A stretch of 64,000 nt of DNA from Macrococcoides bohemicum (GCF_042658685.1 NZ_JBHSQY010000031.1), one strand, 5' to 3'. Positions 25,505 to 35,197 are shown, numbered from the stretch's first letter. A program made the numbers and translations. Notes: generated by a model not told the origin, from the sequence alone.

Positions 25505-26530
25505 ATGAATTTAGCACTTAAAGAAATTAAGTATTACAAAATGAAATATGTATTGATTGCTGCAATCATATTTCTATTAGCATTCCTGGTATTATTTGTT
25601 TCAAGTTTAGCACAAGGTTTAGGAAAAGATAATATTTCATTTATAGAACATATGGATGGTAAGTATTTTGTCGTATCAGAAGATGCAGATAACAATTTGC
25701 TCAACGCACCACTTGATAAAGAAGATGTAAAAGTTTTAAAAGATTTTAATATTCCTTTAGTTCAGATGCAACCGATTAAAATTCAAAACAACGATAAGTT
25801 TTTACTGACTACCATTTCTAAATTACATGCATTGCCAAAAGATGGCGATGTCGCTTTAGATGTTCATCTTAACAAATCATATGACTTAAAAGATAAACTA
25901 AATATTGTAGATAGCGAAGAAAATTTACGTATTTCAGACTTTGAAAAATTTCAAATGTATTCGCACATGCCTGTTGGTCTTGTTAATCAAGCAACTTATA
26001 ACAAAGTTGTACCTCATGAAGCAATCAACACAGCAATCATTAATCAGCATGTATTAGACAATGTTTCAATTAAAGATTTAAAACAAAACTTAAAACATTC
26101 TAAAATCATAACACCTGAAGATGCGATGAAAGCTATCCCAAGTTATGAAGCTGAGCAAATGCCTTTAAACTTAATGGTATTTTTCTTATTTTTAATCTCA
26201 GCTATCGTCATCACGGTATTCTTCTATATCATTACGATTCAGAAGACAACTGAATACGGCATTTTAAAAGCGATTGGAACAAGTCATAAAAAACTTATAT
26301 TTAAACTGATTCAGGAAGTATTTATTATAGTAATTTTTAGTGTGTCATTAGCTATCATTATTATTACCGCTATCAATAACTTTATGCCGCCAGGCATGCC
26401 ATTTTATCTAAATAATAATCTTATTATGATTCTAGCTGGACTGTTCTTATTTGTATCGTTTATTGGTGTAATGTTATCTATCGTCAAGGTGCTTAAGATT
26501 GATCCAATAGAAGCAATAGGAGGAGAATAA
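25505..26530 (+). CDS. hrtB: Haem efflux ABC transporter permease HrtB
   Basis: 341 residues from ATG 25505 behind GAGAAGGG. It has the FtsX/MacB layout: one N-terminal helix (MKYVLIAAIIFLLAFLVLFV), an ectodomain of ~180 residues, and three C-terminal helices ending in the coupling segment KVLKIDPIEAIGGE. The sequence around SSLAQGLGKDNISFIEH matches HrtB of staphylococci as I recall it. With HrtA it removes haem from the membrane. It is the first gene of the HssR-controlled operon, and hrtA starts 1 bp after its stop codon. Confidence 0.95.
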   Translation: MNLALKEIKYYKMKYVLIAAIIFLLAFLVLFVSSLAQGLGKDNISFIEHMDGKYFVVSEDADNNLLNAPLDKEDVKVLKDFNIPLVQMQPIKIQNNDKFLLTTISKLHALPKDGDVALDVHLNKSYDLKDKLNIVDSEENLRISDFEKFQMYSHMPVGLVNQATYNKVVPHEAINTAIINQHVLDNVSIKDLKQNLKHSKIITPEDAMKAIPSYEAEQMPLNLMVFFLFLISAIVITVFFYIITIQKTTEYGILKAIGTSHKKLIFKLIQEVFIIVIFSVSLAIIIITAINNFMPPGMPFYLNNNLIMILAGLFLFVSFIGVMLSIVKVLKIDPIEAIGGE

Positions 26531-26531
26531 T

Positions 26532-27203
26532 ATGATTCACGTGAAACATCTTTCAAAATCATTTAAACAGGGTGATACTGAAGTTACAGTATTAAAAGAT
26601 ATAAATTTTGAAGTCGCACCAGGTGAAGTCGTTTGTCTATATGGGCCATCTGGTTCCGGGAAAAGTACACTACTCACGATTATTGGTGCGTTACTTAAAC
26701 CAACAAGTGGTGATGTACTAATTGATAATCGATCAATAACTACATTGAAACAGCATGAGCTTACACAACTTCGTTTAAGTGAAATAGGCTTTATCTTTCA
26801 AGCCTCACATCTTGTACCATTCTTAAAAGTGAAAGAACAACTTATGCATGTAGCGCTTGAAAATAAAATGGAGAAGAAAAAAGCGAGTAAACGTGCTGAT
26901 GAATTACTCAATACTTTCGGACTTGGACATCGTACAAAACAATATCCAAAAAATTTATCAGGTGGAGAAAAACAACGTGTTGCCATTGCACGTGCCTTTA
27001 TGAATGAACCTTCATTAATTCTTGCTGACGAACCTACAGCAAGTCTTGATTTTGAGCGTGCAACACAAGTCATTGAAGCGATTCGTGAACGTGTAAAAGC
27101 ACAACAAAGTGCTTGTATCATCATCACTCACGATGATCGTATTTTTAAATATGCTGATCATCTTTATCGTTTAGAAGGTGGAAAGATGGTAAAAGAAAGA
27201 TAA
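26532..27203 (+). CDS. hrtA: Haem efflux ABC transporter ATPase HrtA
   Basis: 223 residues, MacB/LolD-type ATPase: Walker A YGPSGSGKST at about 37-46, Q-loop FIFQASHLVPF, signature LSGGEKQR, Walker B SLILADEPTASLD and switch His in IIITHDD. AGGAGG precedes the ATG inside the hrtB tail. It powers HrtB. A bidirectional terminator follows 10 bp after the stop. Confidence 0.96.
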   Translation: MIHVKHLSKSFKQGDTEVTVLKDINFEVAPGEVVCLYGPSGSGKSTLLTIIGALLKPTSGDVLIDNRSITTLKQHELTQLRLSEIGFIFQASHLVPFLKVKEQLMHVALENKMEKKKASKRADELLNTFGLGHRTKQYPKNLSGGEKQRVAIARAFMNEPSLILADEPTASLDFERATQVIEAIRERVKAQQSACIIITHDDRIFKYADHLYRLEGGKMVKER

Positions 27204-27212
27204 GTATACACA

Positions 27213-27252
27213 AAATAAACCAAAGACATATTAACGTCTTTGGTTTATTTTT
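27213..27252. terminator. Bidirectional terminator between hrtA and the acetate symporter
   Basis: Perfect 15-bp stem AAATAAACCAAAGAC / GTCTTTGGTTTATTT with an 8-nt loop, between convergent genes and with T tracts in both directions. Confidence 0.95.
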
Positions 27253-27275
27253 ATGGGAGAATTTCTTATTTTTCT

Positions 27276-28823
27276 TTAATGTGTAACTTCTGAAGTTGCG
27301 ATACCAGTCACTGACTTAACTTGAACTTCCTTAAATTTCTCTTCTGTATCTGCCTTACCTAAAAATGTACCTAGAAATGCAGCGATGAACCCTGCTGGTA
27401 CAGAAATAATCGCTGGATTTGCAAGCGGGAAAATAGGGTCCATATTAATAAAACCTGTTCCTGCCGGATTCATAACATTCGGACTTAAAATCACTAATAT
27501 AATAGATGTCAAAAGCCCTACAACGATTCCTGCTATAGCACCTTGCGTATTAAATCTCTTCCAGAATATCGTATAAACGATTACCGGTAAGTTTGCACTC
27601 GCTGCTACACAGAATGCCAAAGATACTAAGAAAGCAACGTTCATATTTTGTGCAAATAGCGCTAATATAATTGAAAGAATAGCAACTGCTAATGAGGCAA
27701 TCTTTGCTGCACTCATTTGTTCTTTCTCACTAATGTTACCCTTCTTAATAATCTCACCATAAATATCATGTGCAAATGCAGAAGCACCCGATAACACAAG
27801 ACCTGCAACAACCGCTAAAATCGTTGCAAATGCTACTGCGCATACAAATGACATGAGTAAATCTCCGCCAAGTTTATCTGCCAGTAACGGTGCAGCCATA
27901 TTTCCAGCAGGATTCGCTTTTAAAATTTCTTCTCGAGATAAAAGACTAGCAGCACCAAAACCTAAGAATATGGTTAAGATATAAAATATACCGATAATCC
28001 AGGTAGCCCACATTACAGAACTTCTTGCTGTTTTAGCGTCACTTACCGTAAAGAAACGCATTAAAATATGGGGTAAACCTGCCGTTCCAAATAACAGGGC
28101 AATAATCAGTGAAATATTATCAAGGGGTGATTTACCTTGCGAACCTGGATTAATATATTCTCCTTTAAAGTCAGCTGATTTAATATTTTTCATCTGACCA
28201 AACATTTCAGCAATGCTGAAGTTAAAGTGTTTTAATACTAGAAAAGAAATGATGAGCGTTCCAACCATTAGAAGAATTGCTTTGACCATCTGAACCCAAC
28301 TTGTTGCCGTCATCCCACCAAACAATACATAAACCGTCATCATAATACCGACTATAATAACAGCCCAAGTATATGGAATATTAAATAACAGTTGAATTAA
28401 TGCACCTGCTCCAACAAGTTGTGCTAACATATAGAATATTACAATCGTGATTGATGAAACTGCAGCCATTGCACGCACTTTCTTTAATTCAAAACGTGCT
28501 GCGATCATATCTGCTAAAGTATATTTCCCTAAATTTCTTAATGGTTCAGCAACGATGTATAATACAATTAAATACGCTGTTAAATATCCAATACTATAGA
28601 AGAAGCCATCGAATCCCCAAAGTGCGATAGCTCCAGCAATACCTAGAAATGATGCTGCCGATAAATAATCTCCTGCAATCGCTAAACCATTTTGCCAACC
28701 CGTTAAACCTCCACCAGCAGTATAAAAATCTTCGGCAGAATTCGTTCTTTTTGAAGCAAAATATGTAATAAGTAGCGTTAAACTTACAAAAAATAAAAAC
28801 ATGATAATGACTGTCATATTCAT
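27276..28823 (-). CDS. actP: Cation/acetate symporter, ActP-like (SSS family)
   Basis: 515 residues with thirteen hydrophobic segments. The N-terminus after helix 1 has SAEDFYTAGGGLTGWQNGLAIAGDYLSAASFLG, the sodium:solute symporter hallmark as found in acetate permeases, and later GLPHILMRFFTVSDAKTAR. ActP proteins import acetate and other short monocarboxylates. It overlaps the upstream DUF485 gene by ATGA, the same pairing as yjcH-actP of enteric bacteria. Acetate specificity is an inference from that pairing. Confidence 0.9.
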   Translation of the reverse strand: MNMTVIIMFLFFVSLTLLITYFASKRTNSAEDFYTAGGGLTGWQNGLAIAGDYLSAASFLGIAGAIALWGFDGFFYSIGYLTAYLIVLYIVAEPLRNLGKYTLADMIAARFELKKVRAMAAVSSITIVIFYMLAQLVGAGALIQLLFNIPYTWAVIIVGIMMTVYVLFGGMTATSWVQMVKAILLMVGTLIISFLVLKHFNFSIAEMFGQMKNIKSADFKGEYINPGSQGKSPLDNISLIIALLFGTAGLPHILMRFFTVSDAKTARSSVMWATWIIGIFYILTIFLGFGAASLLSREEILKANPAGNMAAPLLADKLGGDLLMSFVCAVAFATILAVVAGLVLSGASAFAHDIYGEIIKKGNISEKEQMSAAKIASLAVAILSIILALFAQNMNVAFLVSLAFCVAASANLPVIVYTIFWKRFNTQGAIAGIVVGLLTSIILVILSPNVMNPAGTGFINMDPIFPLANPAIISVPAGFIAAFLGTFLGKADTEEKFKEVQVKSVTGIATSEVTH

Positions 28824-29131
28824 GAGCGAGACCCCCTTTTGTACTCATTAATGATTCGCTCACTTGCGGCATCGAACTGCTTCGCTTTACTCATATAAAT
28901 TGTGACTAATGTCCAGACCATCACAAATAATAATAATGCATAAATCCATGCCCATGAAATATTCCAGAAAGCAATATTATTCAAAATTGTCGTATAACCT
29001 GTCAGAATCGGAAAGAGCAATGTAGCAACGATAAAGAACAAAGTAATAGGAAAAATAAACTTTTTTCTCGTCGCAACTAGATCATTGAAATCTTTCGATG
29101 CTGCAATTTTGTTATAATCCTGTTGATTCAT
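28820..29131 (-). CDS. yjcH: DUF485 membrane protein, YjcH-like
   Basis: 103 residues with two membrane helices (about 26-48 and 62-82) separated by a short loop, the DUF485 architecture; it starts with the family-like KDFNDLVATRKKFIFP. It precedes and overlaps the acetate symporter gene, where DUF485 proteins usually occur; their role is thought to be as a partner of the symporter. A GGAGAT-type site precedes the ATG. Confidence 0.88.
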   Translation of the reverse strand: MNQQDYNKIAASKDFNDLVATRKKFIFPITLFFIVATLLFPILTGYTTILNNIAFWNISWAWIYALLLFVMVWTLVTIYMSKAKQFDAASERIINEYKRGSRS

Positions 29132-29220
29132 GAAATCATCTCCTCTTTATGTAGTATGAAAAATTCCTCCCAAGTTTCATTTTATTGATTTGTCAGAATA
29201 TTGTCAATTTTTAAAATAAA

Positions 29221-29246
29221 ATAACCGTTGATATATTAATCAACGG
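29221..29246 (-). terminator. Terminator overlapping the end of the half-size MFS gene
   Basis: Minus strand stem GCCGTTGAT / ATCAACGGT, which includes the last codons and the stop of the gene, followed by TTATTTTATTTT. Confidence 0.75.
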
Positions 29247-29868
29247 CTTTATACGAATATTTAATTGATAATAGTGCCAAAACAATAAATATACCCCCTA
29301 CAATCATTAATGCATTATATGGTAATTGCCAGGCAATAATAAGACCGCCAATTGCTGCTCCTAATGCCATTCCAAATTGGGTAGATGACGTACTAAATGT
29401 TTGATTGAATCCTGCATTTATATCTGAAATTTGAATTAAGCGCATTTGTGTCGGTACATTCATCGACCATCCAGTTAGGCCTAACAACATGACATTGATA
29501 CTTAATGTCCATACATTATACTGTGTCACAATAAAAACAAGCAGCACAAAGAAATAAACTGTCATTAGCATCGTTAATGTCTTTTTAACCCCTAGTTTCT
29601 CTAAAAATATACTTCCTAAACCACTTCCAGCTATACCACTTATACCGTACAGTAAATATAGAAAACTCACCATCGATGCTTGTAAACCTAATTGATTAAA
29701 GTAAGGCGTTAAATACATATACAAATTACTTTGACCCACAAAAAATAAGAATGACTGCATATGTGTAAATAGTATTCGATGATCTTTCAAAGCGGCCCAC
29801 TGATTAAAAAATGACGTGGCTTCTTTACCTAGAGATTCAAGTTCTGCCATCACTTCTTTAAACGTCAT
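29236..29868 (-). CDS. Half-size MFS-like transporter (C-terminal six helices)
   Basis: 210 residues from ATG 29868, which has GGGAAGG at good distance. Six hydrophobic segments follow a soluble start. The pattern (YMYLTPYFNQLGLQASMVSFLYLLYGISGIAGSGLGSIF, a Gly-rich helix, then GLTGWSMNVPTQ) is that of helices 7-12 of an MFS drug-efflux protein; residues equivalent to helices 1-6 are absent. The region upstream holds only the divergent esterase promoter, so the missing half is not merely frameshifted. Either it is a remnant that happens to have kept a ribosome site, or a true half-transporter that would need to dimerise. Confidence 0.6.
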   Translation of the reverse strand: MTFKEVMAELESLGKEATSFFNQWAALKDHRILFTHMQSFLFFVGQSNLYMYLTPYFNQLGLQASMVSFLYLLYGISGIAGSGLGSIFLEKLGVKKTLTMLMTVYFFVLLVFIVTQYNVWTLSINVMLLGLTGWSMNVPTQMRLIQISDINAGFNQTFSTSSTQFGMALGAAIGGLIIAWQLPYNALMIVGGIFIVLALLSIKYSYKAVD

Positions 29869-29941
29869 TTTTCCTTCCCTTAACAACTCATAGTATAATG
29901 AATATTACATTTATTATACTGATTACAACGGAGGTACTCCA

Positions 29942-30664
29942 ATGATAAAAGTAAAAAATCCAGATCCAATATATTTAGAAGGAAATGAACACGCAATACT
30001 TCTTCTCCATACATTTACAGGAACAGTTAGAGATGTTAAACAACTGGGTCACTATCTTCATGAACAAGGTTACACAGTCCTCATTCCGTCGTATCCAGGG
30101 CACGGATTGCCTATCCAGGATTTTGTGAAATACGATATCGATGACTGGTGGAAAACTGTTGAAGAAAGCTATTTAAAATTAAAAGATCAATATAACACGA
30201 TTTCATTAGTCGGTGTCTCTTTAGGTGGTTTATTTTCACTTAAGCTCGCAGAAAAATACGATGTTAATCAACTTATCGTGATGAGTGTACCAATGAAAAA
30301 AGATACAGAAGGAATTAAATACCGTTTAAAACAATTTGCACCGAGAATGCATAAGGTCATCTCTTCTGAACCATTCCCAGAATCAAATTATCAGCTTATC
30401 GATAATTACACAGGTGCCAGTAAGTTTGTTGATTATATTGAAAATATAATCAACAACTTAAGTAAAATTAATAGTCCAACTATCATACTTTATGGTGATC
30501 GAGATGATATGAGCTATCATGATAGTGCTCAATTCATTTATGATAGTATTCAGTCCAAAAAATTTATTAATCATTATCGCAATGCTGGTCATTTAATGAC
30601 AGTAAGTAAAGATAAAGAAAGAATTTATACAGATATATTGCATTTTTTAAAGCAGGATAACTAA
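29942..30664 (+). CDS. est: Carboxylesterase, Est30 family
   Basis: 240 residues, alpha/beta hydrolase. It follows the Geobacillus Est30 pattern: HAILLLHTFTGTVRDVKQLGHYL (oxyanion region), SYPGHG, the nucleophile Ser in VGVSLGGLFSLKL at about 94, the acid Asp in ILYGDRDDMSYHDSAQFIY, and the catalytic His in NAGHLMTVSKDKERI. It hydrolyses short- to medium-chain esters or monoglycerides in the cytoplasm. In the oxyanion loop HTFTG replaces the usual HGFTG. GGAGG precedes the ATG. A terminator overlaps its stop codon. Confidence 0.92.
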   Translation: MIKVKNPDPIYLEGNEHAILLLHTFTGTVRDVKQLGHYLHEQGYTVLIPSYPGHGLPIQDFVKYDIDDWWKTVEESYLKLKDQYNTISLVGVSLGGLFSLKLAEKYDVNQLIVMSVPMKKDTEGIKYRLKQFAPRMHKVISSEPFPESNYQLIDNYTGASKFVDYIENIINNLSKINSPTIILYGDRDDMSYHDSAQFIYDSIQSKKFINHYRNAGHLMTVSKDKERIYTDILHFLKQDN

Positions 30665-30678
30665 TATCCCGCTTTTTT
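30648..30678. terminator. Bidirectional terminator between esterase and permease
   Basis: Stem AAGCAGGATA / TATCCCGCTT with one mismatch and ACTAA loop plus T runs; it covers the stop codons of both convergent genes. Confidence 0.85.
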
Positions 30679-31582
30679 ACATAGATTTATATTCTGTTTC
30701 AAGTGCATCGGTCAACATTTGTATTGCAATTAATATTAATACCACAAATGTACAAGGCACCATAAATGTCCACCACGAAGAATATAATTCTGTCATATGG
30801 AACCCTAATAACGTCGTAAGCTCCGGCATAATGAGTGTAAAATCGTTACCTAAACATGCTTCAAAACCATCACATGTCTTCGTTCCCCCAAAGAAAATAC
30901 GGAAAAATGAAATATGGCTAAGTACCATTAATACTTGATATAACATACGTACAAAGATAATCAATAATCTATTCTTTATATTAGGATAGACATGACGGAT
31001 TAATTTTTGTGTCTTGCTGGCACCGATTACTGTTGCCGCATCCATATATTCTGTATTTAATACTTGCCTTACCTGATCTCTAACGACCACCATCGTCGTT
31101 GGTACCATCACTAGCGCAATCACGATTAACATGTAACCTATTCTAAACGTCATATCGTAGCTGAACTTACCTTTTACAGCTGTCAGCACTGGAAATAACA
31201 ACATATATGTAACGATTGCCTGTGGTATAAAGTAATAAGCATTTAAAAATCCATCTGTAACAATATCTACCGTTCCTTTACGAAAAGCGAGATAACTTCC
31301 AAGAATAACGGCAATGATAAAAGAAATAAGTACTATCCCAATGACAAAGATAAACGTGATGCGATAACCGTGCCAGCTTTCCATAAATATTGAAGCACCA
31401 AAACGGTCTGTACCGAACCAATTCACAACGCCTGGTGGCACTGGATTTTTTATTTCACTTGTCATCACGTTAAATTTATATACTTTTACTTTGTTCTGAA
31501 AAATATCAAAGTAAAGGACACTTGTAATAAAAGGTAAGATGAGGATAATTAATGCCAGCCAAATCTTTAATAATTTCCTCAT
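30677..31582 (-). CDS. Oligopeptide-type ABC transporter permease (OppC-like)
   Basis: 301 residues with six membrane helices. It has the OppC feature of a long ectodomain after helix 1 ending in GVVNWFGTDRFGASIFMESWHG (the LGTDxxGRD-like motif) and the EAA coupling loop EYMDAATVIGASKTQKLIRHVYPN. It overlaps the OppB-like gene by 4 bp. No ATPase or peptide-binding lipoprotein gene is adjacent, so the complex must borrow them from elsewhere or is an orphan pair. The insert after the EAA loop (GGTKTCDGFEACLGN) is unusual in having two Cys close together. Confidence 0.85.
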   Translation of the reverse strand: MRKLLKIWLALIILILPFITSVLYFDIFQNKVKVYKFNVMTSEIKNPVPPGVVNWFGTDRFGASIFMESWHGYRITFIFVIGIVLISFIIAVILGSYLAFRKGTVDIVTDGFLNAYYFIPQAIVTYMLLFPVLTAVKGKFSYDMTFRIGYMLIVIALVMVPTTMVVVRDQVRQVLNTEYMDAATVIGASKTQKLIRHVYPNIKNRLLIIFVRMLYQVLMVLSHISFFRIFFGGTKTCDGFEACLGNDFTLIMPELTTLLGFHMTELYSSWWTFMVPCTFVVLILIAIQMLTDALETEYKSM

Positions 31583-32439
31583 AACTTCACCCCAGTTCTA
31601 AATTCAACGAGTTTCTGAATGACAAATAAAACGAGATATATCGGAACAAACATCAGTACTAATATCGTCATTAACATAATTGGAGCATGATAGTAATATA
31701 AAAATTGTGTTGCTCCAAAATAACCTAATATCACTTCCATAATTAATAGACTGGAGAGTGTCATCCAGACAACTTGCTTAAAATTGATGTAAAATGTTAT
31801 CCATACATTAGACAGCACATGTCTTAACAGGATTTCAAAATCATTAAGTCCTTTTGCGCGTGCGAGTATCACATAATCTTTGTCAAGTTCCTCGGTAATT
31901 ACCTGATCCAAAATTTTATAAAGCTGTACAAAAGGAATTACAGATAGCATGATCGAAGGAAAAACAATAGCTTCTTGTTCCCCATAACTTGCTACTTCCA
32001 TTATCAATATACCTGTTTGCTGATAGAAAAAGATAATAAAGACAATGACACAAGGAATATAAAAAATATCCGGTAAATAACCCAAAATTTTTACGATATG
32101 TTTCATTATGTAATCAATCACCTTAAACCTTTTGGCAATGACAACACAAAATATACTTAAGATACTTCCGAGCATTATACTCAAAAATAAAATAAGCATC
32201 GAATTTCGCCATGGTCTAATAATAAAGGATAAAAATGGATTTTCTATGTAACTGCCGGGTGTCTTAAATGTAACTTTATCAATATGTATCAATTGTTCAA
32301 GAAACTGTGGAAAAGCATCAAAAAAATGAGATAAATCAAATTTAAAATTCTGATTAAAAAGTAAAATAAAGGAACTCAATAGAAAAAAATTAAGCAATAC
32401 TAATATTATTTTAATTCCATTTACAAATAATTTATTCAA
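31579..32439 (-). CDS. Oligopeptide-type ABC transporter permease (OppB-like)
   Basis: 286 residues, six helices, with the EAA loop EELDKDYVILARAKGLNDFEILLRHVLSN at about 188-216, which is diagnostic of OppB/DppB permeases. The ectodomain between helix 1 and 2 is short, and the start appears to be TTG (GAGGAG about 10 nt upstream). First gene of the two-gene permease operon, lying after the terminator of the AGCS gene. Specificity unknown. Confidence 0.83.
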   Translation of the reverse strand: MNKLFVNGIKIILVLLNFFLLSSFILLFNQNFKFDLSHFFDAFPQFLEQLIHIDKVTFKTPGSYIENPFLSFIIRPWRNSMLILFLSIMLGSILSIFCVVIAKRFKVIDYIMKHIVKILGYLPDIFYIPCVIVFIIFFYQQTGILIMEVASYGEQEAIVFPSIMLSVIPFVQLYKILDQVITEELDKDYVILARAKGLNDFEILLRHVLSNVWITFYINFKQVVWMTLSSLLIMEVILGYFGATQFLYYYHAPIMLMTILVLMFVPIYLVLFVIQKLVEFRTGVKL

Positions 32440-32471
32440 TATCGTGTCACTCCTCTCTGAATATTAAGCAC

Positions 32472-32498
32472 AAAAAAGACAGCGATGGCTGTCTTTAT
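32472..32498 (-). terminator. Terminator after the AGCS symporter
   Basis: Minus strand stem AAGACAGC / GCTGTCTT with a CATC loop followed by T residues, directly after the AGCS stop. Confidence 0.92.
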
Positions 32499-32500
32499 GT

Positions 32501-34075
32501 TTAATGTGCTTTTTCATCAAAGTGTTCTTTTCTTAAACGTTCCGGATAATCTTCTAACCAGAATGTCGCGTTCGGTAATTCTTTTGGGTCTGGATGATAC
32601 ACTGCATAGCGACCTGATCCTTTTTCTTTCTTTTGTTTTTCAAAGTCTTTCAATGCACGTAATGCTGGTTTATGTAGAATCCAGATTGCGATAATGTTAC
32701 ACCACGCCATTAATCCTACACCAAGATCCCCCATTGCCCACGCAACGTCTGCTGTTTTTATTGCACCGTAGAATGTTGCACCAACAATAATTAAACGTGT
32801 GACGTTAATTAAAAACTTATTTAAAGATACACTACCATTTTTCGTCAAATAAGATACATTGGTTTCTGCTATATATGCATATGCTAATATGGTAGTAAAT
32901 GCAAAGAAGAACAGTGCAATGGCAACGAAATATGAACCAATACCCGAATATGCCGGGTCAAATTGATAACCACTTCCATGGAATGCTTTATCAATACCCG
33001 CTTGAACATACATTGCTGTTCCAGAGTAGTCCTTCTCTCCATCAGCATTTAGTGCATATACACCGCCATCGTTAATTAAGTTCGGCATATCACCCTTCAT
33101 CGAGCCGTCCGTTGTATTGAATGTACCTGATAATAAAATAATTAATGCTGTTGCAGTACATACAAACAACGTATCAACATATACCGAGAAAGCTTGAACT
33201 AAACCTTGTTTAGCAGGGTGTGATACTTCTGCTGCTGCTGCCGGATGAGGCCCTGTACCTTGACCAGCTTCATTAGAATAAAGTCCACGTTTAACACCGA
33301 TTTCAATCATTGCACCAAGTATCCCACCAAACGCTGATTCCATATTGAATGCTGACTTGAATATTAATGCAAATAAACCAGGAACTTTATCAATATTAAG
33401 AACAATAATAACAACCGCTAATAAAATATATAAGATTGCCATAAAAGGGACTACTGCAGTCGCTACAGATGCAATCCAGCGAACGCCTCCAAAAATAATC
33501 AATGCTAAAATCACTACAAGCGCTATACCGATAATCCATCCTTCGAATCCAAAAGCATTCTTCATAGAACTTGCAATGGCGTTAGATTGAATACCAGGTA
33601 ATAATAATGCTGTTGATACTATTGCCAGTACTGCGAATAATATTGCATAACCTTTCGCAAATCTGCCTTTCATTCCTGCTTCAATATAATATGCGGGGCC
33701 CCCACGATACTCACCGTTAATCTCTCTCTTATAAATTTGAGCTAGTGTAGATTCGATGAATGCTGAACTCGCACCCAAAAACGCAGTCATCCACATCCAG
33801 AATACAGCTCCCGGGCCACCGATATAAATTGCTGTTGAAACACCGACTATATTACCCGTCCCTACACGTCCAGCAAGCGATAAAGCAATTGCCTGGAAAC
33901 TAGAAATTCCTGTAGGTGACTTCTCCCCTTGAAACATCAGTCGGATCATCTCTTTTAAATGCCTGACTTGAAAGAACTTCATCATTAATGAAAATGAAAT
34001 CCCTGTAATTAACAACCCATACACTAACGGTTTACTCCACACAATATCATTTAGAAAACTCACAATACCTTCCAT
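32501..34075 (-). CDS. Alanine/glycine:cation symporter (AGCS family)
   Basis: 524 residues, somewhat longer than the ~470 usual because of a charged C-terminal tail and a hydrophilic insert before helix 8. Signature segments: SFQAIALSLAGRVGTGNIVGVSTAIYIGGPGAVFWMW (cation and substrate site), YRGGPAYYIEAGMKGR, and KRGLYSNEAGQGTGPHPAAAAEV. AGCS proteins import alanine or glycine with sodium or protons. It is monocistronic with its own terminator. Confidence 0.95.
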   Translation of the reverse strand: MEGIVSFLNDIVWSKPLVYGLLITGISFSLMMKFFQVRHLKEMIRLMFQGEKSPTGISSFQAIALSLAGRVGTGNIVGVSTAIYIGGPGAVFWMWMTAFLGASSAFIESTLAQIYKREINGEYRGGPAYYIEAGMKGRFAKGYAILFAVLAIVSTALLLPGIQSNAIASSMKNAFGFEGWIIGIALVVILALIIFGGVRWIASVATAVVPFMAILYILLAVVIIVLNIDKVPGLFALIFKSAFNMESAFGGILGAMIEIGVKRGLYSNEAGQGTGPHPAAAAEVSHPAKQGLVQAFSVYVDTLFVCTATALIILLSGTFNTTDGSMKGDMPNLINDGGVYALNADGEKDYSGTAMYVQAGIDKAFHGSGYQFDPAYSGIGSYFVAIALFFFAFTTILAYAYIAETNVSYLTKNGSVSLNKFLINVTRLIIVGATFYGAIKTADVAWAMGDLGVGLMAWCNIIAIWILHKPALRALKDFEKQKKEKGSGRYAVYHPDPKELPNATFWLEDYPERLRKEHFDEKAH

Positions 34076-34303
34076 AACTACACCCCTTTAATGTATTAAC
34101 GAGAAATACTTACTTCTATATTATATAGTCACATATTACATGTTGCAATAGTATTTATTTATTATTCTGAATATTTAATTAAATATTCATTCTAAAACAT
34201 TGCGATTTAGGGGTTCAATGATTAATAAATAATCATTTCCAATGAATAAATAAGCGATAATCGATATAATAGTATAAAATACCAATACTGATGGAGGTTG
34301 CAT

Positions 34304-35197
34304 ATGAACATTTTAATTACAGGCGGTACAGGACTAGTAGGTTCAGCTCTTATAAACACTATTCAGCAAAAATATAAACATGCGCATATTTATATTACAA
34401 CGAGAAGCGATAAACAAAGCTCGAATGGCATCAGCTATATCAGCTGGAAAAAAGATGATTGGTATAAGGCAGTACCACAATTAGATTTAGTAGTTAATCT
34501 GGCTGGGGCATCTTTAAATAAGAGATGGACGAAAGAACATAAAGAAACGATCATCAAAAGTCGTATTGAAAGTACTGAAAAGCTTATTCCGTTATTTGAA
34601 TCTCTCAACAAGAAACCTTTCTTTATATCAGCAAGTGCGGTAGGTTACTATCCAGCTGCTAAATCATTAACTTATGACGAAACAAATACATTCTTACCAT
34701 TTGATTTCTTATCAAAGACTGTTTATCTATGGGAACAAACAGCTCGAAAAATTGAATCTTTAGGGGTAGAAACAGCAATCTGCAGATTTGGGATAGTTTT
34801 TTCTAACCAAGGTGGGGCATTACCTTTGATGATAAAGCCTTATCAATTCTTTGCAGGTGGTAATATTGGTGATGGACAGCAGCCATACAGCTGGATCCAT
34901 ATCGAGGATCTTGCAGAAAGTATGCTTTATATTTTTGACAAACAATTAACAGGTATATTTAATATGACTTCTCCTCAACCTGTAACACAACAACAGCTCG
35001 GAACAGTAATCGCGCGTGTTATACACCGACCACACTGGACGAAAGTACCCAACAAAGTAATGGACATCGTACTAGGAGAGCAATCCGTAATGGTTACAAA
35101 AGGACAAAGCGTATTACCTCATCATCTATTGCAAGCTGGATATACATTTAAATATCCTAACGTACAGTTAGCTCTGGCGCAGTTGTATGGTGAATAA
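34304..35197 (+). CDS. TIGR01777-type NAD(P)-dependent epimerase (SDR39U1-like)
   Basis: 297 residues from ATG 34304, with GGAGG in place. An extended short-chain dehydrogenase fold: GGTGLVGSALI nucleotide motif at the N-terminus, LVVNLAGASLNKRWTKEHK, the active-site region ISASAVGYYPA with Tyr, and the family-typical SWIHIEDLAESMLYI and C-terminal GQSVLPHHLLQAGYTFKYP. These proteins (YfcH/SDR39U1) have no firm biochemical role. The DUF1722 gene overlaps its end by 11 bp, so the two are coupled. Confidence 0.9.
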   Translation: MNILITGGTGLVGSALINTIQQKYKHAHIYITTRSDKQSSNGISYISWKKDDWYKAVPQLDLVVNLAGASLNKRWTKEHKETIIKSRIESTEKLIPLFESLNKKPFFISASAVGYYPAAKSLTYDETNTFLPFDFLSKTVYLWEQTARKIESLGVETAICRFGIVFSNQGGALPLMIKPYQFFAGGNIGDGQQPYSWIHIEDLAESMLYIFDKQLTGIFNMTSPQPVTQQQLGTVIARVIHRPHWTKVPNKVMDIVLGEQSVMVTKGQSVLPHHLLQAGYTFKYPNVQLALAQLYGE

